In this document: positions 29,110-39,930 of the stretch, in pieces | Numbering within the stretch: position 1 is the first letter of the stretch | Layout: the number at the start of each line of letters is the position of its first letter | Origin: Bacteroidota bacterium | GTDB taxonomy: Bacteria; Bacteroidota; Bacteroidia; B-17B0; Aurantibacillaceae | DNA: 64,000 nt | Assembly: GCA_016702705.1 (NCBI GenBank) | Contig: JADJDM010000001.1 | Span: 1 to 64,000 of the forward strand | Direction: 5' to 3' | The notes under the pieces: generated by a model | Database searches by the model: none | What the model was told of the DNA's origin: nothing | Seen by the model: only the letters and a program-made list of their open reading frames with translations | Made by a program: the position numbers and the translations under genes

Positions 29110-30375
29110 CTACAATAATCTGGTTAAAATTTCACCAAATCTATAAATATCTTCGAACGAATTATACATTGGAACAGGTGCACAACGAATCACATTTGGC
29201 TCTCTCCAATCTGGAATTACGCCATTTTCAATTAATTTGTTGTATAATGCTTTTCCTTGTCCATGAGCCACAATACTAATTTGGCAACCTCTGTTGGCTT
29301 TAGGGGTAATGATTTCTAAGCAATTATTTTTTTGTTTATTGATCTCTCCAACCACAAATTCTAAATACTCCGTCAATACTTTACTTTTTTCGTTCAGCTT
29401 ATCCATGCCAACTTCGTCAAACATATCTAAAGATGCTTTGTAGGCAGCCATTGATAAAATTGGAGCATTACTTAATTGCCAACGCTCAACAGATTGAATT
29501 GGAACAAATTCTCTGTCCATTTTAAAACGAGTTGCTTTATCATGTCCCCACCAACCTGCAAATAATGGCATGTCGGTATTTTTATGATGTTGCTCGTGTA
29601 CAAATGCACCTGCCACACAACCAGGCCCACCATTCAAATATTTATAAGAACACCAAGCGGCAAAATCAACATTCCAATCATGTAAATGTAATTTTAAATT
29701 CCCGGCACCATGCGCTAAATCAAATCCTACGATAGCCCCAACTTTATGTCCTGCTTCCACAATGGCTTTCATATCAAATACTTGTCCGCTGAAATAATTC
29801 ACGCCACCAATCATAATAAGTGCTAGTGTGTCTTTATTGTCTTCAATAGCTTTATAAATATCTTCATGACGAACTTCGTATTCTCCTTCGCGCGGCGCAA
29901 TTTCAATTAGCGCATCATCAATACTAAATCCGTGACATTTAACTTGCGATTGCAAAGCGTATTGATCACTTGGAAATGCTTTTGCTTCACATAAAATTTT
30001 GTAACGTTGTTTTGTTGGTCGATAAAATGATACCATTAACAAATGTAAGTTCACTGTTAATTGATTCATCACCACAACTTCACAAGGCAATGCGCCAACT
30101 ATTTTAGCGGTTTTATCCGTTAAAATTTCGTGATAGCTTAACCATGGATTTTTGGCTAAAAAGTGCCCTTCTACACCATAAGTAGCCCAATCGTTTAGTT
30201 CTTGTTGTAAATAATCTTTAGTTGTTTTTGGTTGTAAACCTAATGAGTTACCAGTAAAATAAACCATATCATGCCCTTCGTGTTGAGGGATATGAAATTT
30301 ATTTCTATATAAACGTAATGAATCTTGAGAATCTAGTTGTTTAGCAAATTCGAGGCTATTAGTAAAATTTGTCAT
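29110..30375 (-). CDS. kynU: kynureninase
   Basis: PLP enzyme that cleaves kynurenine to anthranilate and alanine (and 3-hydroxykynurenine likewise). 421 residues, intact. VYFTGNSLGLQPKTT at the N-terminus, NQLTVNLHLLMVSFYRP, FDLAHGAGNLKLHL with the PLP-pairing Asp, the PLP Lys in WCSYKYLNGGPG, and VIRCAPVPMYNSFEDIYRF at the end. No other kynurenine-pathway gene is beside it. It sits upstream of the his promoter in the same direction. Confidence 0.95.
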   Translation of the reverse strand: MTNFTNSLEFAKQLDSQDSLRLYRNKFHIPQHEGHDMVYFTGNSLGLQPKTTKDYLQQELNDWATYGVEGHFLAKNPWLSYHEILTDKTAKIVGALPCEVVVMNQLTVNLHLLMVSFYRPTKQRYKILCEAKAFPSDQYALQSQVKCHGFSIDDALIEIAPREGEYEVRHEDIYKAIEDNKDTLALIMIGGVNYFSGQVFDMKAIVEAGHKVGAIVGFDLAHGAGNLKLHLHDWNVDFAAWCSYKYLNGGPGCVAGAFVHEQHHKNTDMPLFAGWWGHDKATRFKMDREFVPIQSVERWQLSNAPILSMAAYKASLDMFDEVGMDKLNEKSKVLTEYLEFVVGEINKQKNNCLEIITPKANRGCQISIVAHGQGKALYNKLIENGVIPDWREPNVIRCAPVPMYNSFEDIYRFGEILTRLL

Positions 30376-30424
30376 AAGTGGTTGTAATAAAAACAGGTTA
30401 AATTTAATAATAAATTATAATCTT

Positions 30425-30432
30425 TATCTTTG
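30425..30432 (+). promoter_or_regulatory. -7 box upstream of the radical SAM gene
   Basis: TATCTTTG matches TANNTTTG exactly but lies only five bases before the first possible (GTG) start, so the transcript would be nearly leaderless or the true start lies further in. Confidence 0.4.
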
Positions 30433-30437
30433 AAATA

Positions 30438-31454
30438 GTGTCTTTGTCCAATAACATACAATTACTGAGAAAACTCAGCTTTAAAAAGCTATTCAATGCG
30501 TTTAAAGTATGGGCAAGCTATCATGTTTCAAAAAGCACAAAAAAGTCATTGTCTATTGGTTTTCCTATTAGTATGGCTATTGAACCTACAACGAGTTGTA
30601 ATTTGCGTTGCCCCGAATGTCCTAGCGGATTACGCCAATTTACAAGGCCAATCGGCATGTTGGAACCATCATTTTTCAAAAAACAATTGATGAAGTGTAT
30701 CAAGAATTAATTTATTTGACTTTTTTATTTTCAGGGTGAGCCGTATTTGAATCCTAATTTTTTGGATATGGTGAGATATGCATCTGATAAAGGAATTTAT
30801 ACATCTACATCTACCAATGCACATTATCTCAATAAAGATCAGGCTAAAAAACGGTTGAAAGTAAATTGGATCGTTTAATTATTTCGATTGATGGCACCAC
30901 TCAAGAAACCTATGAACAATACCGTATTGGCGGACAATTACAAAAAGTGATTGAAGGGACTAAGAATATTATTGAAGCAAAACGAGAATTAAAATCTAAA
31001 ACGCCACATATAGTCTTTCAGTTTTTTGGTAGTAAAACCAAATGAACATCAGTTGGAAGATGTTTAAAAATTGGCGCATGATTTAGGCGTTGATGAAGTA
31101 GTTTTTAAAACGGCACAGGTGTATGATTTTGAAAAAGGCAATCCATTGATCCCAGATAATATTAAATATAGTCGCTATAAAAAAAATGCGAATGGTACCT
31201 ATTCTATAAAAAATAAATTGCTAAATCAATGTTGGCGTATGTGGAGTAGTTGTGTAGTTACTTGGGATGGAGCAGTGGTACCTTGTTGTTTTGATAAAGA
31301 CGCTAAACATCAATTGGGAGATTTAAAAACACAATCGTTTAAGGAGTTATGGAAGTCTACTAAATATCAGAACTTTAGGCAATCGATTTTAAAATCCAGG
31401 CAAGAGATTGATATTTGCAAAAATTGCAGCGAGGGAACTAAAGTTTGGGCTTAG
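30438..31454 (+). CDS. radical SAM/SPASM-domain protein (several frameshifts)
   Basis: Radical S-adenosylmethionine enzyme of about 335 residues. The [4Fe-4S] motif CxxxCxxC is in EPTTSCNLRCPECPSG; YFQGEPYLNP and the segment LIISIDGTTQETYEQYRIGG are typical of the peptide-modifying/SPASM group. The C-terminal SPASM-like part has CWRMWSSCVVTWDGAVVPCC with further Cys in DICKNC. Breaks lie near 30705, 30730, 30855, 31025 and 31065. Substrate unknown; no small precursor peptide was seen beside it. A GTG start at 30438 is the best available. Confidence 0.85.
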
Positions 31455-31628
31455 TTCTTTGGTTTTAACGAATGCATAGCATCTAATTTTTTTAGTTTTT
31501 ACTTTTTTAGACAGTATGATTCTATTAATCAGATATTATTGTAATCCTATGAGCTTTTTTTTACATTTATCATTCAAATCATTTTAAATTCTTGAATGGA
31601 ATGAAAATTAAAACTTTATAAAAACAGT

Positions 31629-34600
31629 ATGAAGATGAACTCTACAAAATTATTAGTTGCTTTATTTATAAGCAGCGTCTTTACTTTAAAAGCTCAACAG
31701 CCTCAAATTACAAATGAGCATAATCATGAGCATATTGATAATTTTTATCTGCCATTAGACTTTGATAAAGATTCTTTAAAAGGATTTAATGAAGATGCTG
31801 CATGGCAACAAGCTAAAATGAGTACAGATCAAGCATGGCGTCAAGAGCGTATTGTTGCGGTATTAAAGAGAAATTTTATTGATTTTAAATATGGTTTTTC
31901 AAAAACAGCTCCTTTACCTGAAGTTCAAGGACCTTGTTCTAATCCAGATTTTGAAACAGGTACCATAGCAGGCTGGACAGCTACACAAGGACCAAATAAT
32001 AATTCATTAACTATGGCGGGTTGTTGCCCAAACACAACATCTCAAGCTGTTATTGTAACGGCTGGAACCGATCCAAATGTACCAGCTATCCAAAGAGTTC
32101 CTCCTGGAGGAGGGAATTTTACTTGCCGTTTAGGGCCAACTGGTGTTTCTAGTGGAGGTACATCTTACCGTTTATCTCAAAGTTTTACGGTAACTCCTGC
32201 AAACTCAGTTTTCATTTATAAGTATGCTGTATTGTTAAACAAAGCACCGCATAGTTGTTCTGAACAGCCATTTTTTAATGTTTCTTTTAAAGATTGTTCG
32301 GGAAATCCTATTCCATGTGGTCAATATAATGTAACTGCTATTGGTTCTTCTTGTTCAAGTGGAGATCCATCTTTTATTACTTCTGGAAGTTGGGCTTATA
32401 AAGATTGGACAACTGCTGCTTTTGATTTAACATCATATATAGGACAATGTGTAAACTTAGAATTTACAGTTGCGGGTTGTGTTGCTTCTCAAGGAGCACA
32501 TGGAGGTTATGCTTATATTGATGCTTCTTGCAGTCCAATGACATTAAATTTAAACGGTACAGATATTCCAATTGGACAAACAAATAACTCCTTTTGTGGT
32601 GCAGCTACAACTAATACATTATGTGCACCTCCTGGTTTTACTTATAGTTGGACAGGACCAGGTGTTGCCGGACAAACAAGTCAGTGTGTAAATACAAACT
32701 CCAATGGAACTTACTCAGTTACCTTAGGAATTGCAGGTACAACCTGTTCATTCAGTCCAGTATTATATTCGACGTTTAACTCTGCACCAAATCCAACAGT
32801 CACAGCATCATTAACTCAGCCAATATGTGCTTTACCAGCAGGTACTGCTTCTATTACTGTTAATGGAGGAACTGGACCATATACTTTTTCTTGGACGCCG
32901 GCAGCACCATCTTCATCTGTGAATGCGAATTTACCTCCAGGAACTACTTACACAGTTTCTGCAGAAGACGATAATGGATGTATTGGTACTACAACTTTCT
33001 CAGTAGATCCATACCCGCCAGCTCCAGCTTATACATTAAATGTGAGTCCTAGTTATAGCTTAAGTTGTTCTTCACCTAGTACAACAATTACTTTTGCGCC
33101 AACAAATACAAGCACTGCTAATCAATGGCAAGGGCCTTCTGGAACAATAACTGGAACTAATGTAGTGGTTACTGCGCCAGGAGTGTATACTTATACAACA
33201 ATTAATACAGTGAGTACTTGCTCATTAACTGGTAGTATAAATATTGTTGGGTCATTAAACTTACCTGTTTTAACTTCTACGTTGACTCAGCCTAGCTGTG
33301 CATCACCAGTAGGAAGTGCAACCGTAAGTGTTGCAAATGGTACGGCTCCTTACACGTATTCTTGGTCGCCAACAGTTGCTGCTCCAACAAATACGGTAAA
33401 CTCTAATTTACCGCCAGCTTCAAATTACACAGTATCTGTTACTGATGATGCAGGATGTACAGCTTTAACTACTTTCTCAGTTAACCCGTTTTCAGGCGCT
33501 CCGCTATATACTTTAAGTAATAATCCTTCGTTATTAATTACATGCGCTTCGCCAAGCACTACTTTAACTTTTGCTCCAACAAATACAAATACTAGTACAT
33601 CTTGGAGTGGTCCTTCGGGAATTATTTCTGGAACAACAACTGTTGTAACTGCTACTGCTGCAGGAACTTATTCGTATGTTGCTTTAAATACTGTTAGTAC
33701 TTGTTCTGTATCTGGAACCGTTGTTGTAACAACAAATACTATTATACCTGCAGCTGATTATACTGTAGTTTGCGGTAGCGCTAACACCATATCTTTAACC
33801 GCAACATCAACACCAAGTATTGAGTTAGATTGGATTACACCGTTTACGCCAACAACATCCATCGGGAATCCAGCAACATCAGCTGCAATTGGAGTTTATA
33901 CATTAACAGCGTTTAACCCTAATAATGGGTGTTTACAAACCTATACCGTTCCAACATCTATTCCTACAATTAACGTGTTAACCTCGCCTAGTAGTAATTT
34001 ATTAACGTGCTCTACTACAACTATTAGCGCTAATGCTTCTTCTACTCCAAGTGTATTAATTAGCTGGAATAATGGAACATCTACTGTAACAACAAATCCA
34101 CTGCCAATTACAGCAAGTGGTTCTTATACAGCAATTGCAACTAATAGTTTAGGCTGTACAAGTCAATCAGTTATTTCGGTAAGTTCGAATACAGTTGCTA
34201 ATGTTAATATTAATGCATCATCCACATTAATTACATGCGCAACCGGTTCTGAAACTTTAACAGCAAATAGTTCGGTTGGAGGTCCATATGTTTATAGTTG
34301 GACACCTAGCTCAACCACTTTTACTGGAACGTCATTCCCTGTGACATCGCCTGATAATTATACAGTTGTGGCACTAAATACGGCTAATGGATGCACGGCA
34401 ACAGCTACCCAAGCAATTAGTATGCAATCCATTAATGCTTCATTTGTAGCTGACACATACCAAGGATTAATGCCACTACCTGTTACATTTACAAACACAA
34501 GTATTTTTGGATTTAACCCAGTTGGAACAACTTATTCTTGGAGTTTTGGAGATGGTAATAGTTTAAATTCAAATGATACCGTTGTAAATCATCTTTATAA

Positions 34601-34966
34601 TACTCAAGGAAATTTCCTGTTATTTTAACTGCTACAAATGGATTCTGTAAAGACACAGCGATGAGATATATTAAAGTGGATATTATTTCTTTATTTGAAG
34701 TGCCGAATGTATTTACTCCAAATGGCGATGGTAAAAATGATGTGTTTACATTTAATGCCGTTAACATGGGACAAATTACCATTACAATCTTCGATCGTTG
34801 GGGCTTAAAAATGTTTGAATCAACAGATACAGGAAACATTAGATGGGATGGAAAAAATAAATCGGGAAAAACGGTGACAGATGGGACTTATTTTTACATC
34901 CTTACTGCTACAGGTTTAGATGGTGTGCAGTACGATAAGCAAGGTACCATAAGCGTATTCCAATAG
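31629..34966 (+). CDS. giant T9SS-secreted adhesin-like protein with SprB repeats, PKD domain and type B C-terminus
   Basis: About 1,112 residues. A signal peptide (LLVALFISSVFTLKAQQ), an N-terminal region with CSNPDFETGTIAGWTATQGP that looks like a carbohydrate-binding or MAM-like fold, then two long repeats each holding a SprB unit (TLTQPxC, PYTxSWxP, NLPP, YTVS, DDxGC), Ig-like modules, a PKD domain (VTFTNTS, YSWSFGDGN) and the gliding-type C-terminal domain (VFTPNGDGKNDVF to YDKQGTISVFQ). One frame break at about 34612 just inside the PKD domain. Relatives serve as surface adhesins in gliding bacteria. A bidirectional terminator follows. Confidence 0.87.
32811..33752 (+). repeat. tandem intragenic repeat, two units of 471 bases
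   Basis: Unit 1 begins at LTQPICA (32811), unit 2 at LTQPSCA (33282), exactly 157 codons apart. They share PSTTxTFAPTNT, NTVSTCS and many other positions, but the DNA has diverged. Confidence 0.75.
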
Positions 34967-34988
34967 AAATAACATTAAACTAAAACCC

Positions 34989-35024
34989 AAAAAAGCCATC
35001 CGACCACTACGGATGGCTTTTTTA
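34989..35024. terminator. bidirectional terminator between adhesin and folC
   Basis: Stem AAAAGCCATCCG/CGGATGGCTTTT with a 7-base loop, A run on the left and T run on the right. It serves the two convergent genes. Confidence 0.88.
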
Positions 35025-35037
35025 TTGAGGATACTTT

Positions 35038-36325
35038 TTAAAGAATGTCCGCTACAGTGAACGTACTCCCACCTACAAAAACTAAATCGTTCGTCTTAGC
35101 TTGTTTTTTAGCTGCAATCAAGCCCTCTTCTACTGTTTTAAAAGTTTTGCCAGATAAACCTTCTTTTTTTGCCTGTACACTTAGTTCTTTTTCATCTAGC
35201 GCTCTTGGAATGGATGCTTTGCAAAAATAATAGGTAGCATCTTTTGGAAGCATTTTTAAAATGCTAGAAATATCTTTATCATTTACAACACCCAATACAA
35301 AGTGAAGTTTTTTAAAATCGTAACGTTTTAAATTTTCTAACACTTCTTTGATGCCGTCTTGATTATGTCCAGTATCAGCAATAACTAAAGGTTTATTTTG
35401 TATAATTTGCCATCTACCTTGCAAGCCAGTAATTTTTTGAACTTGACTTAAGGCTTTATGAATCACTTCATTTTCAATTAAAAAATCCTTCTTCTTTTAA
35501 AATTTCTATAGTGTTTAAAACACCCATCACATTTTTTATTTGATAGCTCCCCTGTAAATCAAGATTGTAAGTTTGCTTGGTGTTTGTTTTTTTATGAAGT
35601 AATTCAAGTGATAGAAAATGATTTTGGTGAGAAGCTGAAATTACTTTATAGTTTTTGTCAGCAAACTCAATTGGAGCCTTTAGCTCTTTTGCTTTGTTAT
35701 TAAATACAGATATGACTTCTAACTGTGTTTGACTAATCGTCACTGGAACTCTTGATTTTATAATGCCAGCTTTTTCTTGAGCGATTAATGGCAAGGTATT
35801 TCCCAATAAATTCATGTGATCAAAGCCAATGTTGGTAATTAAACATGCTACTGGATTGATTACATTAGTTGAATCTAATCTTCCGCCAAGCCCAACTTCT
35901 ATAATGGCGACATCAACCTCTTGTTTAGCAAAGTAATCAAAAGCTAATCCAACTGTCCATTCAAAAAACGAAGGCTCAATACTTTCAAAAATTGTTTTGT
36001 GTTCTTCTACAAATTTTACGACTTCGGTTTTAGGAATTTCCTTCCCATTAATTTTAATACGTTCTCTAAAATCTACTAAATGTGGCGATGTGTATAAACC
36101 TGTTTTGTAACCAGCTTGTTGCAACACAGCGGCTAACATGTGCGATGAAGAACCTTTGCCATTAGTACCTGCAACATGCACGCACTTTATTTTTTTTTCA
36201 GGATTACCTAAAGCTTTGCAAATAGCAATAGTATTATTTAAATCAGCTTTATAAGCTGCTGCACCAACACGTTGGTACATGGGAAGTTTTGTAAATAAGT
36301 AATCGAGTGTTTGTTGGTAGGTCAT
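35038..36325 (-). CDS. folC: bifunctional dihydrofolate/folylpolyglutamate synthase (one frameshift)
   Basis: Adds glutamate to (dihydro)folate in the cytosol. Mur-ligase-like ATP loop HVAGTNGKGSSSHMLA, YTSPHLVDFRERIKING, EVGLGGRLDSTNVI, ITNIGFDHMNLLG and EKAGIIK are clear. The C-terminal domain has GLQGRWQII, ADTGHNQDGIKEV and FVGGSTFTVADIL. Frame break at about 35470 between EEGFFN and INEVIHKAL. About 428 residues. It follows the TonB gene in the same direction. Confidence 0.94.
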
Positions 36326-36376
36326 ACATCTTTAAGCATTAAGGATTTATGACTTAGAGAAAAACGCATAGAATTT

Positions 36377-37229
36377 TAAAAACTAAAAATAATAGTAATG
36401 GTTCCTTTTTGTTCTTCAAATTCACCACTTACATTAAATTGTGTTGCCAAAGCCGCTTGCCTTGCTTTTGCTTTTAACATTGGGCTGCTGGTGGTTGTTC
36501 CACGTCCGTTAGGGTCAGCTTTATAACCTTGCCATTTTTATCTACTGTAATTTCTACGACTACTTTGCCTTCCTCTTTGGTGTCTTTTGATAATACTGGA
36601 GGTGTCATAATGCTTCTACCTGATAAACTAAATCCATAACCTCCATTACCAGGACCTTTGCCTGGTCCTTTTCCAGGACCATCGCCGCCGCCTTCGCCGC
36701 CGCCAGTTCCTCCATTGCCATGAGTATTAGGATTGCCATCAGGTCGTCCGTCATTGCCAGCATGTCCGCTATTGCCATCACCGCCACCGCCGTTATTGCC
36801 TTTATTTTTTTCGAATTTTTCTTTTAGTAGTTCAGCAGCTGTTTTAACTTTTGGTTGAACAGGAATAACAACCGTTTGATTAGTGGTGTTAGCTTTTGTT
36901 TCTGTTTTGGTGACATTAATATCAACGCCATTTTCAGAAGTCACAATTTCTTCAGCACTATTAGTTGGTGGAGTAGGAGTTACTTCTGTGCTTTCTACAA
37001 CCTTAACAGCGTCACCAATGCCATTATTTTCTACATTCCCCGTGCCTTCATTAAAATTACCGATATTAAATTCAATACCACCACCACCACCTGGCGCTTC
37101 AGGGAAAGGAGGATTGGGAGTAACGATGATATAAAGAATAAGAAATAATAATAATAGAGCAAATATCAATAAGGAAATCCCTATTGATATCAGTTTATTT
37201 TTATTTTCTTCGGCTTGTGATAAAACCAT
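36377..37229 (-). CDS. tonB: TonB-like energy transducer (one frameshift)
   Basis: Periplasm-spanning protein that passes proton-motive force to outer-membrane receptors. One N-terminal helix (about 13-33, ISIGISLLIFALLLLFLILY), an unstructured middle, a long Gly-rich tract at about 145-205, and a C-terminal TonB-like domain (EGKVVVEITVDKNGKVIKL). The frame breaks near 36490; the corrected end reads SSPMLKAKARQAALATQFN to TIIFSF. It directly follows exbD. Gly-rich rather than the usual Pro/Lys-rich linker. Confidence 0.85.
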
Positions 37230-37231
37230 GA

Positions 37232-37643
37232 TTATTTTCCGTTAGAAGGTTTAGTTGCCCAAACCATTTTGCATTTTAATTTATCAATAATAATCATCAC
37301 GTCAACGGCATCCTGTATGCTCAAATCTTTATCCATTTGTAATACCACGGTTGGTTCAGGATTTCCAGCAATTTTTTGCAGCTAAAACAGATTCTAAAAC
37401 CGAAAAATCTACAGGGTCACTTTCTACAAAATAGTGTCGATCGCTTGAAACGTTTAAGTGAATAGGTTTTTTCTTATTCTCTACAGGAGTATTAGATTTT
37501 GCGCTTGGTAAGTTTACTTTAATAGCATTAGGACTTACCATGGTTGATAAGATAAGGAAAAACAACAGCAAGAAGAACATGATGTCATTTAATGCCTCTG
37601 TACTTACTTCTGCTTCTTTATGTGCTTTTTTACGTAATCCCAT
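37232..37643 (-). CDS. exbD: biopolymer transporter ExbD (one frameshift)
   Basis: Partner of ExbB in the TonB energising complex. EVSTEALNDIMFFLLLFFLIL has the single helix with the proton-carrying Asp in LNDIMF near residue 21, followed by VNLPSAKS. The frame breaks at about 37375; the corrected end reads KIAGNPEPTVVLQMDKDLS, VDVMIIIDKL and TKPSNGK. About 137 residues, normal. Confidence 0.92.
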
Positions 37644-37708
37644 TTTATTTAAGAGTTATGATTTAAGAAGTTAGATTAATTTCTAAAATCTAATTTCCAA
37701 CTCCTTAC

Positions 37709-38443
37709 TTATTTAGAAGGTTCGTTTAACATGTCTAAAAACGCGATTTGTGTTTCTTCCATGCGATGAGCTAGTTTATCAATACGTGCATTTAACCAAT
37801 GGTAAAATACGAAAGCTAAAACCCCTACAATTAAACCTCCACAAGAAGTAACCATTTTTACGTATAAACCCGAAGAGATTACTTCAATTTCTACTGTTTT
37901 AGCAACTGATATTTTATAGAAAATTTCAATAACTCCAATGATGGTTCCGATAAAACCAAACATAGGAGCAATACGACCTGTAATATTTAAAATACTCATA
38001 TTTTTTTCTAAGCGATTTAATTCAGAAGAACCCGCTTTATCCATGGCTTCTCTAATCTCTTGCATGCTTTGTCCAATACGAGAAATACCTTGCTCTAACA
38101 TAATAGCCTCAGGTGTATTGACGCTTTTACACATATTACGAGCATTCGCTAAGTTGCCACTGTTAATCATATCTTTCACGCTTGCCAATAAGGTGGCATT
38201 TTTCTTCGATGCTTTTGAAATTGTTAAAAAACGCTCTACCATTACATAAAGAGACACTAGTAATAAAATGGCTAAGGAATCATAATAACACCATGCTTTG
38301 GCTACCATTTCAAATAATGATATTTCGTTTGGCGGCAATTCTGGAGCAGTTTGAATGCCTGTTACAGCTGGTTGAATAGCGGCTGCGGTATCTGCAACCA
38401 CAGATGCTACTGTATTTGTTATTTGAAGAATGAATGACATCAT
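37709..38443 (-). CDS. exbB: MotA/TolQ/ExbB proton channel protein
   Basis: 244-residue inner-membrane proton channel of the Ton system. Helices at about 52-70, 152-174 and 196-216; GRIAPMFGFIGTIIGVIEIF and GLYVKMVTSCGGLIVGVLAFVFYHWL match the conserved channel helices with the Thr and Gly residues of the family. Intact. First gene of the exbB-exbD-tonB set. Confidence 0.94.
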   Translation of the reverse strand: MMSFILQITNTVASVVADTAAAIQPAVTGIQTAPELPPNEISLFEMVAKAWCYYDSLAILLLVSLYVMVERFLTISKASKKNATLLASVKDMINSGNLANARNMCKSVNTPEAIMLEQGISRIGQSMQEIREAMDKAGSSELNRLEKNMSILNITGRIAPMFGFIGTIIGVIEIFYKISVAKTVEIEVISSGLYVKMVTSCGGLIVGVLAFVFYHWLNARIDKLAHRMEETQIAFLDMLNEPSK

Positions 38444-38459
38444 AGAGCTTAATTTTTAA

Positions 38460-38948
38460 TTACACGAAGTTACCTTAGAAAGAGACGAGTAAATTAAACC
38501 ATAAGCGATGTTTTAAACAGATTTGTGTTAGTATAACCTCGCACTTTGCAAAAGATACAGTGGAATAAAAAAACTCAAAAAAAGACAACTTTTTTTGGAG
38601 TTTGTATCCGAAGACCTAAATTTATCGAACTTTGCCTTTGGTTTAAAGGCGATAGGCGAATACAGAAGCGTATTTTAATGGATTGATTTATAATTACTTA
38701 AGTTTAATAATTAAAAATAAAGTCTATTATTTTTTGAGTTGTATTTTATGGTTATTCCCTCAAAACATCCCCGTAAGACAAATTGAGGTGTAACTTATAA
38801 ATAGGAAGGCTTCTTTGAGAGCTTTAATAAAAAGGTATATAATAATACCCAAAATGTCATTTTTGAAATTGTGAGATTCTTGAAACCTTTTCCAAAGAGT
38901 ATGTCAATCCTTTAGTATTTTTCTGAGAAGATTTTAATCCACTATTAA
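38460..38948. other. geneless stretch upstream of exbB
   Basis: About 490 bases without a credible gene. It holds an imperfect hairpin at 38571-38603 (AAACTCAAAAAAAG/CTTTTTTTGGAGTTT), possibly a terminator, and the GC-poor exbB leader. Nothing else stands out. Confidence 0.5.
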
Positions 38949-39335
38949 TTATCTAAAAGTCATAAGCCATTTATAAGCCTTATCATAATCTGAAAATATC
39001 TTTTGGGGATAATCATTTTTACTAAAACTATCCAAAAATTTCATAAATGCAACGGTAATAGAGTTAGAAACAACAATTGCCCTAGCCTTGGTAACAGAAA
39101 CCGAATGTTCAAGTTTTGCTTGTTCTTTCGCTTTTTTATCCATGCTCCAACTGGCACGGGCATCTAATAATTTTAAGGCACGTTTACCGTCTGCTTTATG
39201 TCTTATTGCTAAATTGATATTAATAACATCGTATTGATCCAATTTTCGATAATCCTTCATCGTTATAATGATGATGCCGCTTGTATCTTTAAAGACAGTT
39301 GCAAAATCTAATTCTGTTGGATTGGTATTAGCCAT
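38949..39335 (-). CDS. small cytosolic protein of unknown function, STAS-like
   Basis: 128 residues, no signal or helix. The alternating beta/alpha pattern (SGIIIITMKDYRKLDQ, KRALKLLDARASWSMDKKA, ARAIVVSNSITVAFMKFL, KIFSDYDKAYKWLMTF) resembles the SpoIIAA/STAS-like proteins common in Bacteroidota, where function is unknown. A TACATTTG promoter box lies 11 bases upstream. It is divergent from the denitrification-linked module. Confidence 0.6.
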   Translation of the reverse strand: MANTNPTELDFATVFKDTSGIIIITMKDYRKLDQYDVININLAIRHKADGKRALKLLDARASWSMDKKAKEQAKLEHSVSVTKARAIVVSNSITVAFMKFLDSFSKNDYPQKIFSDYDKAYKWLMTFR

Positions 39336-39345
39336 AATTTCAAAT

Positions 39346-39353
39346 CAAATGTA
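39346..39353 (-). promoter_or_regulatory. -7 box of the STAS-like gene
   Basis: TACATTTG on the minus strand, a full match to TANNTTTG, 11 bases before the start codon. Confidence 0.45.
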
Positions 39354-39422
39354 GTCTTTTTTGTTATGCAATTCATTGGCTGTTGGCAGATTACGCGATA
39401 TGAATCTAGTATTTAGCTAAAG

Positions 39423-39434
39423 TGATTTAAATCA
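39423..39434 (+). promoter_or_regulatory. Crp/Fnr-type box TGAT-TTAA-ATCA upstream of the TetR module
   Basis: Perfect palindrome TGATTTAAATCA. A full -7 box TACATTTG lies at 39480-39487; with a start about seven bases past its centre the palindrome is centred near -62. That start lies 26 bases before the ATG at 39517, and supports it over the ATG at 39472. Confidence 0.65.
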
Positions 39435-39516
39435 TATTAAAAAATTGTTAAAATAATAGTGGGGGATTAAAATGTTTAATACATTTGTAAGTGAATACTT
39501 ACTAACATTAAAAATT

Positions 39517-39930
39517 ATGAAAGGAAAAAATAACATAGCTATCGGATTTCTAGTAATGGGATTATTTATGGCATACGGCTTTATACTTATTTATTTAAGA
39601 GACTTCGCTCCAGGTAAGGAAGAGTGGATTAATTCTTATTCAATTGGTAAGCATTTTGAAACTAGATTAGCTCACGTACACGGTAATTTATTTGCATTCT
39701 TAAATATTTTAATAGGCTACTTGCTATTACACTTTAAAAATCAACTTAAAAACACAACGGTAATTTCTTGGTTAGGCTTAATAGGCTTATTAATGCCAAT
39801 AGGAATATTATTAGAAGTATACTTTGGCGCACCACCTGTTTTTGTTCTTATTGGTGCAATTAGCATGACAGTGTCTGTTATTTGGTTAGGAATATCCTTT
39901 TATAAAATGAAAATTGAAAATGAACAATAA
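39517..39930 (+). CDS. four-helix membrane protein of unknown function
   Basis: About 137 residues from MKGKNNIAIGF. Helices at about 6-26, 50-68, 77-95 and 101-122. His residues fall at the start of helix 2 (RLAHVHGNLFAFLNI) and at its end (LLLHF), a pattern seen in heme-binding membrane proteins related to NO reductase and NnrS, but I cannot name a family. First gene of a run of six and preceded by a Crp/Fnr box. It overlaps the TetR gene by 11 bases. Confidence 0.7.
   Translation: MKGKNNIAIGFLVMGLFMAYGFILIYLRDFAPGKEEWINSYSIGKHFETRLAHVHGNLFAFLNILIGYLLLHFKNQLKNTTVISWLGLIGLLMPIGILLEVYFGAPPVFVLIGAISMTVSVIWLGISFYKMKIENEQ

Noticed and set aside
36600..36790. CRISPR-like or satellite repeat in the Gly-rich part of tonB
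   Set aside because: Irregular low-complexity glycine codons without repeat-spacer structure.
39472..39516. Upstream ATG for the first membrane protein of the module
   Set aside because: The TACATTTG promoter box lies inside this extension and the start at 39517 begins directly with a membrane helix.
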